This document shows positions 25,962 to 34,204 of a stretch of 64,000 bases of DNA, piece after piece (within the stretch, counting starts at the first letter, position 1; each line of letters opens with the position of its first letter). The position numbers and the translations under genes were made by a program. Source of the stretch: Variovorax beijingensis (GTDB lineage Bacteria; Pseudomonadota; Gammaproteobacteria; Burkholderiales; Burkholderiaceae_C); the NCBI RefSeq assembly GCF_007828835.1, contig NZ_VIVL01000002.1, positions 310,001 to 374,000 on the forward strand, written 5' to 3'. The notes below the pieces were generated by a model. That model was not told where the DNA came from and did not search any database. It worked only from the letters and a program-made list of their open reading frames with translations.

Positions 25962-28210
25962 ACGCACCCCAGCAAGCCGCCCTGCCGATGCCCGCGCTGG
26001 AAGAGGAGAACGACGGGTTCAACTTCGTCGAGTACCTGGACATCCTGATCGACCACCGGTGGTTCATTGCCGTCGTGGTTGCCGTGGCCTTGCTGCTCGG
26101 CGCGGCCTACGCCCTTTTCGGGCAGCCGATGTACGAAACCAATGTGGCCGTGCAGGTCGAGGACTCCGGCAATTCGGCAGGCAGCTTCCTGGGCGATGCG
26201 GCGTCGTCGCTGCTGAGCGTGAAGACGCCGGCCGCGGGCGAGATCGAAATCATCAAGTCGCGCGCCATCCTCGGTCAGGCGGTGGAGAACACCAAGCTGT
26301 ACATCAGCGCGCAGCCGCGCTATGCCCCCATCGTGGGCAGTTGGCTCGCGCGGCGCGCCACCGAGCTGTCGGACCCGGGCTTCATGGGGCTTTCCGGCTA
26401 CGTGACCGGGGCCGAGGCGATCATGGTTCCGCAGTTCGACGTGCCCGCGGATCTCGAAGCGAAGCAATTCATGCTGACTCTCGGGCCGGACAACCGCTAC
26501 GAGCTGCTCGTTCCCAACGTCGACACCCCGCTCAAGGGCACCGTCGGAACCCCGCTCGTGGCCAACGTTCCGGGCGGCAGCCTCCGGCTGCTGGTCAGCT
26601 CCGTCAGCGCCAAGCCCGGCGCGCAGTTCCAACTGGTCCGCAATTCCAGGCAACTGGCGCTGCTGTCGCTACAGGACAACCTCAAGGTCGTCGAAAAAGG
26701 CAAGCAGTCCGGCGTTCTCGACGTCAGCCTGAAAAGCCCGAATCCGGAAAAGCTGACGCAGCTGCTCAATGAAATCGGGCGGCTCTATGTCCGCCAGAAC
26801 ATCGAGCGCAAGGCTGCCGAGGCCGAAAAGACCCTGGGCTTCCTGGACACCGCGCTGCCGCAATTCAAGAAGCAGCTCGAGCAGTCCGAAGACCTCTACA
26901 ACCGCTATCGAAACGAGAACGGCACCGTCAGCCTCGATGACGAGGCCAAGAACGCGCTGGCCCAGACGGTCGACCTGCAATCCAAGCTGCTCGAAGCCGA
27001 ACAGAAGCGGCGGGAACTTTCGGCACGCTTCACCGACAAGCACCCGAATCTCCAGACGCTGGACGCGCAGATTTCGGCCTGGCGCAGCCAGATCTCGGCG
27101 GTCGATTCGCGCATCCGGAAGATGCCGCTGCTGCAGCAGAACACCGTTCAGATGCAGCGCGACATCAAGGTCAACACCGACCTCTACGTGTCGCTCCTGA
27201 ACAGCTCGCTGCAGATGCGGCTGGCCAAGGAGGGCAAGGTCGGCAACGTGCGCCTGCTGGACGATGCCATCCTCCCCGAGGAGCCGGTCTGGCCCAAGCG
27301 GCCGCTGGTCATCGCCCTGGCCCTGCTGCTAGGCCTGGGGGCCGGCGTCGTGCTCGCGATTGCCAAGAACTCGCTGTTCGGCGGCATCCGCAATCCGAGC
27401 GAGATCGAGATGCACACGGGCCTCAACGTGTACAGCAGCATTCCGTTGAGCCCGGCCCAGCGGACGATCGACAAGAACATCGAGACCAAGGCGCCGGGGA
27501 TGCACGTTCTTGCCCTCCAGCAATCGGAGGATCCCGCGGTCGAAAGCCTGCGCAGCCTGCGGACCGCATTGCAGTTTGCCATGCTGGAAGCGCCCAACAA
27601 CCGCCTGCTCATTTCCGGCGCGACGCCGGGAGTCGGGAAGACCTTTGTCTCGGTCAATTTCGCGGCCATCACCGCGGCCTCGGGAAAGAAGGTCCTGCTG
27701 ATCGACGCCGACCTGCGCAAGGGCCGGGTCAATCAATTCTTCTCCCTTTCCCGCTCGTCGGGCCTTTCGGAATTGATTGCCGGCACGCTGGACACGGAAA
27801 AAGCCATTCGCTCGTCGATCCTGCCGAACCTGGACGTCATGACGACCGGGGTGCTGCCGCCCAATCCGGCGGAATTGCTCATGAGCGATTCTTTTTCCCA
27901 GATCCTGGAAAAGCTTTCGCCGGATTACGACCTTGTGATTATTGATACGGCGCCAGTGCTGGTGGCAGCGGACACCGCATCAGTGGCCCCGCTTGCGGGC
28001 TCTCTTCTCCTCGTGGCCCGGGCGGAAAAGACGCACCTGGGCGAATTGAACGAAAGCGTCAGAAGGCTGGCGCACGCGGGCTGCTCGGCCAATGGCGTAA
28101 TTTTGAATGCTATGGACTTATCCCGGCGCCATGCGGGAAGCAGCAGCTACAAATACGGCGGTTACCGTTACACACACTATAAATACAAAAACAACAGGGA
28201 TACCACCTAG
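25958..28210 (+). CDS. wzc: Polysaccharide co-polymerase / tyrosine autokinase Wzc
   Basis: A 750-residue inner-membrane BY-kinase. The N-terminal Wzz domain starts with a membrane helix (about 35-54), has a long coiled-coil periplasmic part (about 290-400) and a second helix at about 447-470. The cytoplasmic kinase has Walker A GATPGVGKT (about 554), Walker A' VLLIDADLRKG (about 580) and Walker B LVIIDTAPV (about 658). The tail SYKYGGYRYTHYKYK carries six tyrosines for autophosphorylation. Controls polymer length and export with Wza and Wzb. Confidence 0.95.
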   Translation: MNAPQQAALPMPALEEENDGFNFVEYLDILIDHRWFIAVVVAVALLLGAAYALFGQPMYETNVAVQVEDSGNSAGSFLGDAASSLLSVKTPAAGEIEIIKSRAILGQAVENTKLYISAQPRYAPIVGSWLARRATELSDPGFMGLSGYVTGAEAIMVPQFDVPADLEAKQFMLTLGPDNRYELLVPNVDTPLKGTVGTPLVANVPGGSLRLLVSSVSAKPGAQFQLVRNSRQLALLSLQDNLKVVEKGKQSGVLDVSLKSPNPEKLTQLLNEIGRLYVRQNIERKAAEAEKTLGFLDTALPQFKKQLEQSEDLYNRYRNENGTVSLDDEAKNALAQTVDLQSKLLEAEQKRRELSARFTDKHPNLQTLDAQISAWRSQISAVDSRIRKMPLLQQNTVQMQRDIKVNTDLYVSLLNSSLQMRLAKEGKVGNVRLLDDAILPEEPVWPKRPLVIALALLLGLGAGVVLAIAKNSLFGGIRNPSEIEMHTGLNVYSSIPLSPAQRTIDKNIETKAPGMHVLALQQSEDPAVESLRSLRTALQFAMLEAPNNRLLISGATPGVGKTFVSVNFAAITAASGKKVLLIDADLRKGRVNQFFSLSRSSGLSELIAGTLDTEKAIRSSILPNLDVMTTGVLPPNPAELLMSDSFSQILEKLSPDYDLVIIDTAPVLVAADTASVAPLAGSLLLVARAEKTHLGELNESVRRLAHAGCSANGVILNAMDLSRRHAGSSSYKYGGYRYTHYKYKNNRDTT

Positions 28211-28245
28211 TCTGGCCGATGGTTTCTGAGAAAATTAAGTGACAT

Positions 28246-28261
28246 TGTGATAATTATCACA
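28246..28261. promoter_or_regulatory. Perfect Crp/Fnr-type operator palindrome
   Basis: TGTGATAATTATCACA is a perfect 16-bp palindrome and an exact match to TGTGA-N6-TCACA, the Crp consensus. It lies 36 bases after the wzc stop and about 290 bases before the sugar transferase start. Crp/Fnr-family regulators control exopolysaccharide genes in other proteobacteria (Xanthomonas Clp, Burkholderia Bcam1349/BerA). No such regulator is encoded in this window. Confidence 0.6.
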
Positions 28262-28388
28262 TCACGCACTAAATCGGTGCCTTCAATCAAACGCTAATAA
28301 CAAAGGACTAGAGACAAGTGTGTCGCTCTTTTGTATTACGTATTTGGATCGCTCGGCCTGCGCATTGATTTTTCTGCGCTGCAACCTT

Positions 28389-28418
28389 CACGGCTTCCGT
28401 GCAAGGCCGTATTGGCCT
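28389..28418 (+). other. Two adjacent hairpins in the sugar transferase leader
   Basis: CACGG-CTT-CCGTG (28389-28401) and AGGCC-GTATT-GGCCT (28404-28418) are perfect 5-bp stems separated by two bases. No T-run follows, so they are not an intrinsic terminator; they may structure the untranslated leader. Confidence 0.3.
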
Positions 28419-28552
28419 GAAAACCGAGCCGCCACGTATCACTGAACCCGAAAGGGACAAGCACCTGCTTGTAAGACGAAAGGTTCTCCTGCAATGAGAG
28501 TTCTCAAGCTGCAAATTTGCCTCCGCTTCCAATGTGAGAAGGGCGCATTCCT

Positions 28553-29266
28553 ATGACGAATTTCCGCCATGAAGAGTCGATGGCACCCGCAGGCGACGAA
28601 GCGATCGGCGCCATTGCGAATGACGTCGCATGGACGAGGGTGCAGCATCCCGCGATGCTGCGCGCCGGGAAAAGAGCGGTGGACGTTGCCGCTGCGCTGT
28701 TCTTTTTCTGCGCCTTCGGCTGGCTTTACGTCCTGATCGCCCTGGGCGTGTTCATCACTTCCGGAGCGCCTGTCCTGTATTCCCAGCCGCGCTTCGGGCG
28801 GGGAGGGCGCGTGTTCAAGTTCTACAAGTTCCGCTCGATGCTGCCGAACTCCGCCCAGATCCTCGAGGAGCATTTGCGGAACGACCCGGTCGCGCGCCAG
28901 CAGTGGGACGACTATCAAAAGCTCGAAAACGACCCACGCATCACGCGCTTCGGCAAGTTCATCCGCAAGACCAGCCTGGACGAGCTGCCGCAGTTCTGGA
29001 ATGTGCTCGTGGGCGACATGAGCCTGGTCGGACCCCGGCCGTGCATGCTCGACCAGAAGGTCCTGTACGGGGCGGACTGGTCGTTCTATTGCGCCGTCCG
29101 GCCCGGCATCACGGGCCTGTGGCAGGTCAGCGGGCGCAACCAGCTGAGCTACAAGAAACGCGTGGCGCTGGATGTCGCCTACGTCGAGACGCTCTCGGTC
29201 GGCCGGGACATCGGCATCTTCATCAGGACCATCTGGGTGGTCGCCGTGGGCCACGGCTCGCGATGA
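28553..29266 (+). CDS. Priming glycosyl-1-phosphate transferase (bacterial sugar transferase)
   Basis: A 237-residue polyprenyl-phosphate sugar phosphotransferase of the short, PglC-like type: one membrane-inserted hairpin (VDVAAALFFFCAFGWLYVLIALGVFI), then KFYKFRSM, the long acidic helix with FGKFIRKTSLDELPQFWNV, GDMSLVGPRP and PGITGLWQVSGRN. It loads the first sugar phosphate onto undecaprenyl phosphate, initiating repeat-unit assembly at the inner membrane. It lacks the extra N-terminal helices of WcaJ/WbaP. The sugar is unknown. Confidence 0.92.
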   Translation: MTNFRHEESMAPAGDEAIGAIANDVAWTRVQHPAMLRAGKRAVDVAAALFFFCAFGWLYVLIALGVFITSGAPVLYSQPRFGRGGRVFKFYKFRSMLPNSAQILEEHLRNDPVARQQWDDYQKLENDPRITRFGKFIRKTSLDELPQFWNVLVGDMSLVGPRPCMLDQKVLYGADWSFYCAVRPGITGLWQVSGRNQLSYKKRVALDVAYVETLSVGRDIGIFIRTIWVVAVGHGSR

Positions 29267-29305
29267 GCGGCCTGGCTTCGAAGGCAATCGAGCTTTGATT
29301 CACAG

Positions 29306-30454
29306 ATGAAAAAGATCCTTATCTGCGCCGTGCCCTTCAGCGACAACCTGGGCGACGGAGTCATCGCGGCTTCCCTGGCTCATATTGCGGGCCTGAAGTA
29401 TCCGCAGGCCAGGGTCGAATTCCTGGACATTGCCGGCCGGCTCGGCTTCGAGGAAGAAAACCTGCGTGGCGGCGGCGCATTCCGGCTCTTTGCGAAGCTG
29501 CCTTCGTTCATCAGGTCGGTGATCGTGTTCCTGTATTGCCTCAAAGGCTATTTTCTCGGCTGGCGGAAAAACTGGAAGGCCGCGGTGGACGACGCGGACC
29601 TGATCGTCATTGGCGGCGGTCAGCTGTTTTGCGACGTGGCGCTCAATTTTCCGGCAAAGCTGTTTCTCCTGAGCAGGCTGCTGCGTGGAAAGAAGGTGGT
29701 GGTCCTGTCGGTTGGGGTGACGGCGAAATGGTCTTTTCTCGGGCGCTTTCTCGTCGGGCGATTCCTGAAAAATGCGAGGCCCGCCTTCTATGCCACGCGC
29801 GACCAGGAATCGGCCAGCAACCTGCACAATTACTTCCGAATTCCGAGAAGCGACATACAGGTCGTGCCGGACCCGGCGCTCATTTGTGCCGACGCTTTTT
29901 CGGAAGAGCTTTCGCCGGAAAAAAACTGGGACATCGGAATTTGCGTCAGCAGCCTCGATGCCCTGGTCATGAATTCCGAATACGAAGGCTCCAATTCAAC
30001 GCAGTCAGCCAAGTTTTTTGCCGCCCTGGCCGAATCATTGCGGGCCGAGGGAAAGCGGGTGCTTTATTTCACGAACGGCGCCTCCGAAGACAACAAGGTC
30101 CTGGAAGAAATTTCTTCGACCTCCGATGCGCCGAAATCGATTTTTCTCGTTCCCCGGCACCCGGACGAACTCGTTGCCTTGATCAGCGCGTGCTCGTGCA
30201 TCGTGGCCCACCGGCTGCACGCGAATATCGTGGCCTACGGTTTGAACATTCCGTCCATAGGAATGAATTGGGACAAGAAGGTGGAGTCGTTTTTCGAACT
30301 GACCGGCAGAAAGCGCTACCTCTTCGACTTGTCGCCCCGGGTCGAAAAGCTCGGTACCTCGGTGCTGGGCCTGCTCGATGACCGGCACCCGGACCGGAAA
30401 GCGCTCGACGCATTGAGAAGCCAGGTGGTGGCCGGTATCCATGCATTGATCTGA
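29306..30454 (+). CDS. Polysaccharide pyruvyl transferase family protein
   Basis: A 382-residue CsaB/WcaK-like protein. Visible family elements are an N-terminal DNLGDGVIAASLAHI, the central DLIVIGGGQLFCD, and the C-terminal VAHRLHANIVAYGLNIPSIGMNWDKKV block. These enzymes add pyruvate ketals from PEP to sugars, giving acidic exopolysaccharides; WcaK-like members sometimes act differently. Codon use is more AT-tolerant than in flanking housekeeping genes, hinting at acquired DNA. The stop and the next start share bases (TGATG). Confidence 0.85.
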   Translation: MKKILICAVPFSDNLGDGVIAASLAHIAGLKYPQARVEFLDIAGRLGFEEENLRGGGAFRLFAKLPSFIRSVIVFLYCLKGYFLGWRKNWKAAVDDADLIVIGGGQLFCDVALNFPAKLFLLSRLLRGKKVVVLSVGVTAKWSFLGRFLVGRFLKNARPAFYATRDQESASNLHNYFRIPRSDIQVVPDPALICADAFSEELSPEKNWDIGICVSSLDALVMNSEYEGSNSTQSAKFFAALAESLRAEGKRVLYFTNGASEDNKVLEEISSTSDAPKSIFLVPRHPDELVALISACSCIVAHRLHANIVAYGLNIPSIGMNWDKKVESFFELTGRKRYLFDLSPRVEKLGTSVLGLLDDRHPDRKALDALRSQVVAGIHALI

Positions 30455-31533
30455 TGGGCACCTCTATGAAGATATTGCACGTTGCCGAAACGCTCAAGGG
30501 CGGGCTCGAAACCTATCTTCGGCTGGTTTCGGGTTTTCAGCAGAACTCTCCGGTGATCAGCCAGGCCAAGTTCATATTGCCCGGCCCGGTGGAGTGGCTG
30601 AATTCCCAGGACACGCATGTGGTTCCCACGGCCCGCAGTCCTCTTGCCCTTGCGAGCTACGCCGCCGAGATCAAGAAAATCATCCGTTCGGAGCGCCCCG
30701 CGGTTCTTCACCTGCACAGCTCGATTCCGGGCGGGATCGTTCGCGCCTTGGCGCTGCTCGGCCAGGTGCCGGCCGAGACAAAGATTGTCTATTGCTCGCA
30801 CGGCTGGGCTTTCGACCAGGTCGGGCCCGCGTACAAGAAGTCGATCTATCGATGGATCGAATGGCTGCTTTCCCATTGGAGCGACGCGATCATCTGCATC
30901 AGCGGCCACGAGTTCCGTGTTGCCGAGAAATTCGGCATCAAGCGGTGCAAGTGCATTCCGAACGGAATTCAGCCCATCGCTCCCATTTCGGAAAACACGG
31001 TGGCTCCCAAGGTCCCGGCACGGCCCCGGAGGGTTCTTTTCGTGGGGCGGCTCGACCGGCAGAAGGGCATCGACGCCTTGCTCGACGCCTATGCCCGCGT
31101 CCAGCCCGGCTTCAAGCTCGTGATCGTGGGCGGAGCCGTCAGAAACGATCTTTCCCTTGCACGCTCGAGCGAGATCGAGTTCGCCGGATGGCTCGAGAAG
31201 GACGAACTCGAAGAAGCCTACAGGTCGTGCGACGCCGTCATCGTTCCCTCCCGGTGGGAAGGCTTCGGCCTCGTCGCGGTCGAGGCGATGGCCCGGAGCA
31301 AGCCGGTTTTTGCGTCCGCCGTGGGCGGTCTCGTCGATATCGTCGAAGACAACAGGAACGGACGGCTGTTTTCGCTCGACGCACTGGACGACGTGCTGCG
31401 CGAGATCGACCGGATCTCCGATGAGGAATTGCAACGGATGGGACGTGCCGGGCGTGAGATTTTCGAGGAGAAATACACCGCCGACCGAATGAACGCCGCC
31501 ATCCTGGACTTGTACAAGGAGTCGGTACAGTGA
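30454..31533 (+). CDS. Glycosyltransferase family 4 protein
   Basis: A 359-residue GT-B glycosyltransferase. The N-terminal half has HVAETLKGGLETYL and HLHSSIPGG, the C-terminal GT4 domain has RRVLFVGRLDRQKGIDALL and the sugar-nucleotide motif PSRWEGFGLVAVEAMARSKPV with its E-x7-E. It likely adds one sugar to the lipid-linked repeat on the cytoplasmic face. A second start, ATG at 30466, fits the family alignment slightly better; 30454 overlaps the preceding stop. It is the only non-priming glycosyltransferase in the locus. Confidence 0.9.
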   Translation: MGTSMKILHVAETLKGGLETYLRLVSGFQQNSPVISQAKFILPGPVEWLNSQDTHVVPTARSPLALASYAAEIKKIIRSERPAVLHLHSSIPGGIVRALALLGQVPAETKIVYCSHGWAFDQVGPAYKKSIYRWIEWLLSHWSDAIICISGHEFRVAEKFGIKRCKCIPNGIQPIAPISENTVAPKVPARPRRVLFVGRLDRQKGIDALLDAYARVQPGFKLVIVGGAVRNDLSLARSSEIEFAGWLEKDELEEAYRSCDAVIVPSRWEGFGLVAVEAMARSKPVFASAVGGLVDIVEDNRNGRLFSLDALDDVLREIDRISDEELQRMGRAGREIFEEKYTADRMNAAILDLYKESVQ

Positions 31534-32810
31534 TGAAGCCTTCATCTTTTTCTTCGGCGGCAGGGCGTTTGCTGAGTGCTTTCAGGCTGCTGTGCGCGTC
31601 GGCGGCGCTGGCGGCCGTGGCCTGCCCGGCGCAGGCGCGCGGCATTGCCGAACTGGGCACGGAATATCCGGTCGCGCTGAGCGTGCAGATCGACCCGGCC
31701 ACCATCTCGAACGAGGACTTGAACGAGATCAGGGCATCGGGCTTCGAATTCGTGAGATTCGGCGCGCGGCCGCCGCTGAAGAGCGTCAACCCGGCATCGG
31801 TCGACTATTCGGACCTGATCAAGCGCGTGAAAAACGCCAGGCTCCAGGCGATCGTGACCTTGTTCGGGGGCCGCGAGATCTGGGGGCAGAGTCCGGCGGA
31901 AGCGGGCGAGGGGCAGCGCGAAAAACTGTTTGCCAAGTTCGCGCTCGAGTTCATGAGCGCGCACGCGGCCGATGTCGCCGTCTGGGAATTGTGGAACGAG
32001 CCCGATCACAAGACCTTCCTGAACCCGGCGCTTTTTTCGAGCTTTGAAACCGCGACCGCCGAGTTCTGCCGCAGCATCGCGCAAATGAAGACGCCGCCGA
32101 AGATCGTCATGGGATTCGGCTTTGCGAAGCTCCCTTTCAGCCCGGGCCAGGTTCCGCCGCAGCTCGAGAATGCCTTCGTGTCGGCGGCCAAGGCCGACTG
32201 CCTGACGGACATATCGATCCATCCCTACCGCTCCATTCCGGAAACCGCCATTGCGGACTATGGAAAGCTGCGCGCGAAGCTCGACCAGCAGCAGCTCGGA
32301 AAGATCGGAATCGTCGCTTCCGAATGGGGCTATGCGTCCTACCTGCCGGTCCGGGATCGCAACACCCAGGCTTCGCTGATCCTGCGGGAATACCTGACCA
32401 ACGTGGCCGCGGGCATCAAGCTGCTGAATCTCTATGCCTGGCAGGACCGGGGAACCTCCGTCATTTCGAGGGAGGACAATTTCGGTCTCAAGTCGAAGGG
32501 CGGCGAGAAGAAGGAGGCCTTTTCGAGCCTCACCGAATTCCTCAGGATCGCCCGGAATTCGAAGAAAGTTTCATATCAGAGCAATGCTGGCCTGAACAAG
32601 CTGGTGCTGAGCCGCGGGAATTCCTTGCTGCACGTGGTGTGGACGCAAAGCGGCGAGCAGAACGTGCTGGTTCCGGCCGAGAAGGGGAAGAAGTGCACGC
32701 GGGTCGACTTCTTCCCGCAGGTGCGCCGCGGAAGCTGCGGCAGCCCCGTCGATGGGGGCTTTGCTGCCAAGGCCACCGACTATCCGGTCCTGCTTTCCAT
32801 TTCGGATTAG
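31533..32810 (+). CDS. Secreted clan GH-A glycoside hydrolase, PslG/GH39-like
   Basis: A 425-residue predicted glycosidase with a signal peptide (LLSAFRLLCASAALAAVACPAQA). Acid/base Glu156 lies in VWELWNEPDHKTF and the nucleophile Glu264 in VASEWGYASY, the spacing of clan GH-A (families 5/39). The best functional parallel is PslG of Pseudomonas, a periplasmic endo-glycosidase in the Psl operon that trims its own polymer. The start is the ATG at 31533, overlapping the glycosyltransferase stop (TGATG); a GTG three bases earlier is possible. Confidence 0.8.
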   Translation: MKPSSFSSAAGRLLSAFRLLCASAALAAVACPAQARGIAELGTEYPVALSVQIDPATISNEDLNEIRASGFEFVRFGARPPLKSVNPASVDYSDLIKRVKNARLQAIVTLFGGREIWGQSPAEAGEGQREKLFAKFALEFMSAHAADVAVWELWNEPDHKTFLNPALFSSFETATAEFCRSIAQMKTPPKIVMGFGFAKLPFSPGQVPPQLENAFVSAAKADCLTDISIHPYRSIPETAIADYGKLRAKLDQQQLGKIGIVASEWGYASYLPVRDRNTQASLILREYLTNVAAGIKLLNLYAWQDRGTSVISREDNFGLKSKGGEKKEAFSSLTEFLRIARNSKKVSYQSNAGLNKLVLSRGNSLLHVVWTQSGEQNVLVPAEKGKKCTRVDFFPQVRRGSCGSPVDGGFAAKATDYPVLLSISD

Positions 32811-32826
32811 GGTGAACAGGCCCAGG

Positions 32827-34056
32827 ATGGCGTCCCTGTCCGGAATTCGAAAGCGCCTCGCAGGTCCGATCTATGCAGTTGCAGACCAGTGCATCTACAG
32901 CGCGAGCCAGCTGCTGCTGAGCTTCGCGCTGGCGCGGGCGCTGTCGCCCTCCGATTTCGGCATTGCCTCGGCGTTCCTGGCGATCGTCAGCTTCCAGTAC
33001 ATCGTGCATACCGCAGTGGTGCACGAGCCGCTGCTGATCAAGCGCTATTACGCGGGCCGATCCGCCGCCTGGTGGAGCTGGGCGCTCGTGTTGGCGGTCT
33101 CCATTGCCGGCTTCCTGGCCTGGCAGTTCACGAGTTTTCCGGGCCCGCTGAGCTGGGCCGGCGTGGCCCTGATTGCGGGCTATGAAATATTCTGGATTTC
33201 CCGGAGCATCCTGCTCGTGGGACGCCGCTACCTGGTGCTCTGTGCATCCGGCGTGCTGATCTGCATTGGATACGTGGGGGTCCTGATCGGCCTGAAGCCT
33301 GCCTCATGGACGCAGGCGCTGCTGTGGATTGCCGTCATCCAGCTGCCCTTTGCCTTCCTGGTGGCGATGAGCCTGCGCCATGTGGTGGCGCCGCTGCCGG
33401 CCGCGGCCAACGCCCAGGCCCTGACGCTCGGGGAAGCCGCCAGCTACGGCTGGAAGGCCAGCCTTTCGCAGCTCATGAGCTGGATCATGACGGGAGGCGC
33501 CATCCTGCTGCTGGGTTCCTCCGCGGACTCGGCGCAGGGCGGGCTGCTGAAGATCTACATCACCTTCCTGCTGCCGATGCAGTACGTGCTGCTTGCGCTG
33601 GGCTACTACATCCTGCCAAGGCTGGCGGCCAGCTGGACATCCGATCGGCGCAGGGACGCCTTTCGCCTGTTCGTCAAGTTCGTCGTCTTCGGTTTCGTGG
33701 TGGCCGAGATCGGCGGAGTCCTCCTGGGCCTGCTGGGCCCGTACCTCGTGGTCCTGGCCTTCGGCAAGAACTACGGCGGAATGGATTTTTCGCCGTTCTT
33801 CTACGCGCCCGCCATCTTCGGCCTGACGATGTGCCTGCGCACGGGTTTCAGGGCCGCCGGCCGGCCTGGTGCGCTTCTGTGGTGCTCGATCTTCGGTGCG
33901 CTGGTGTTCGCTGCGGCCATGCTCGCGGCCAGGCCGCCGATTTCCTACATCCAGACCATCAACGCCATGACGCTGGGCTTTGCCTGCATGGCGGCCATGA
34001 TGATGGCCTGGCTGTTCTTCATCATGCGCGGCGCCGCTGCGGCGCCGGCCCGCTGA
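32827..34056 (+). CDS. Oligosaccharide flippase (Wzx-like, MATE/MOP superfamily)
   Basis: A 409-residue membrane protein with ten to twelve predicted helices and the polysaccharide-synthesis pattern at the N terminus (YSASQLLLSFALARALSPSDFGIASAFLAIVSFQYIV region) and the later VVLAFGKNYGG. It would flip lipid-linked repeat units to the periplasm. The ATG at 32827 has an AGG just upstream but no ideal Shine-Dalgarno; a GTG at 32812 would add five residues. It is the last gene of the plus-strand EPS run; no Wzy-type polymerase follows. Confidence 0.82.
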   Translation: MASLSGIRKRLAGPIYAVADQCIYSASQLLLSFALARALSPSDFGIASAFLAIVSFQYIVHTAVVHEPLLIKRYYAGRSAAWWSWALVLAVSIAGFLAWQFTSFPGPLSWAGVALIAGYEIFWISRSILLVGRRYLVLCASGVLICIGYVGVLIGLKPASWTQALLWIAVIQLPFAFLVAMSLRHVVAPLPAAANAQALTLGEAASYGWKASLSQLMSWIMTGGAILLLGSSADSAQGGLLKIYITFLLPMQYVLLALGYYILPRLAASWTSDRRRDAFRLFVKFVVFGFVVAEIGGVLLGLLGPYLVVLAFGKNYGGMDFSPFFYAPAIFGLTMCLRTGFRAAGRPGALLWCSIFGALVFAAAMLAARPPISYIQTINAMTLGFACMAAMMMAWLFFIMRGAAAAPAR

Positions 34057-34149
34057 GCCGGCAACGCATGAAAACGGTTCAGCACTAGTTCAGGCTCAGC
34101 CCTGGTTCGGAAACACCGCGGAACCGGCTCTGCCGGGCCGCTGGTGTGG

Positions 34150-34200
34150 CCCCCTTGAGGGGGGAGTCGAGCGACACGAAGCGAGCGAGGGGCGGGGGTG
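34150..34200. repeat. REP-like GC-rich hairpin element after the flippase gene
   Basis: A CCCCCT-TG-AGGGGG hairpin (34150-34163) is followed by a GCGACACGAAGCGAGCG segment and a G-rich end. This resembles the short extragenic repeats scattered through Variovorax-type genomes. It sits between convergent operons and could also help termination, although no T-run follows. Confidence 0.4.
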
Positions 34201-34204
34201 GGTC

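Larger units (their letters stand above)
28211..28552 (+). other. 342-base AT-rich leader between wzc and the sugar transferase gene
   Basis: No gene is visible. The region contains a perfect Crp-type palindrome (28246-28261), a possible -10 TAATAA at 28295-28300, and further down two adjacent small hairpins (28389-28401 and 28404-28418). It ends with GAGAAGGG ahead of the ATG at 28553. It likely carries a separate, regulated promoter and a long untranslated leader for the assembly genes. Confidence 0.5.
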
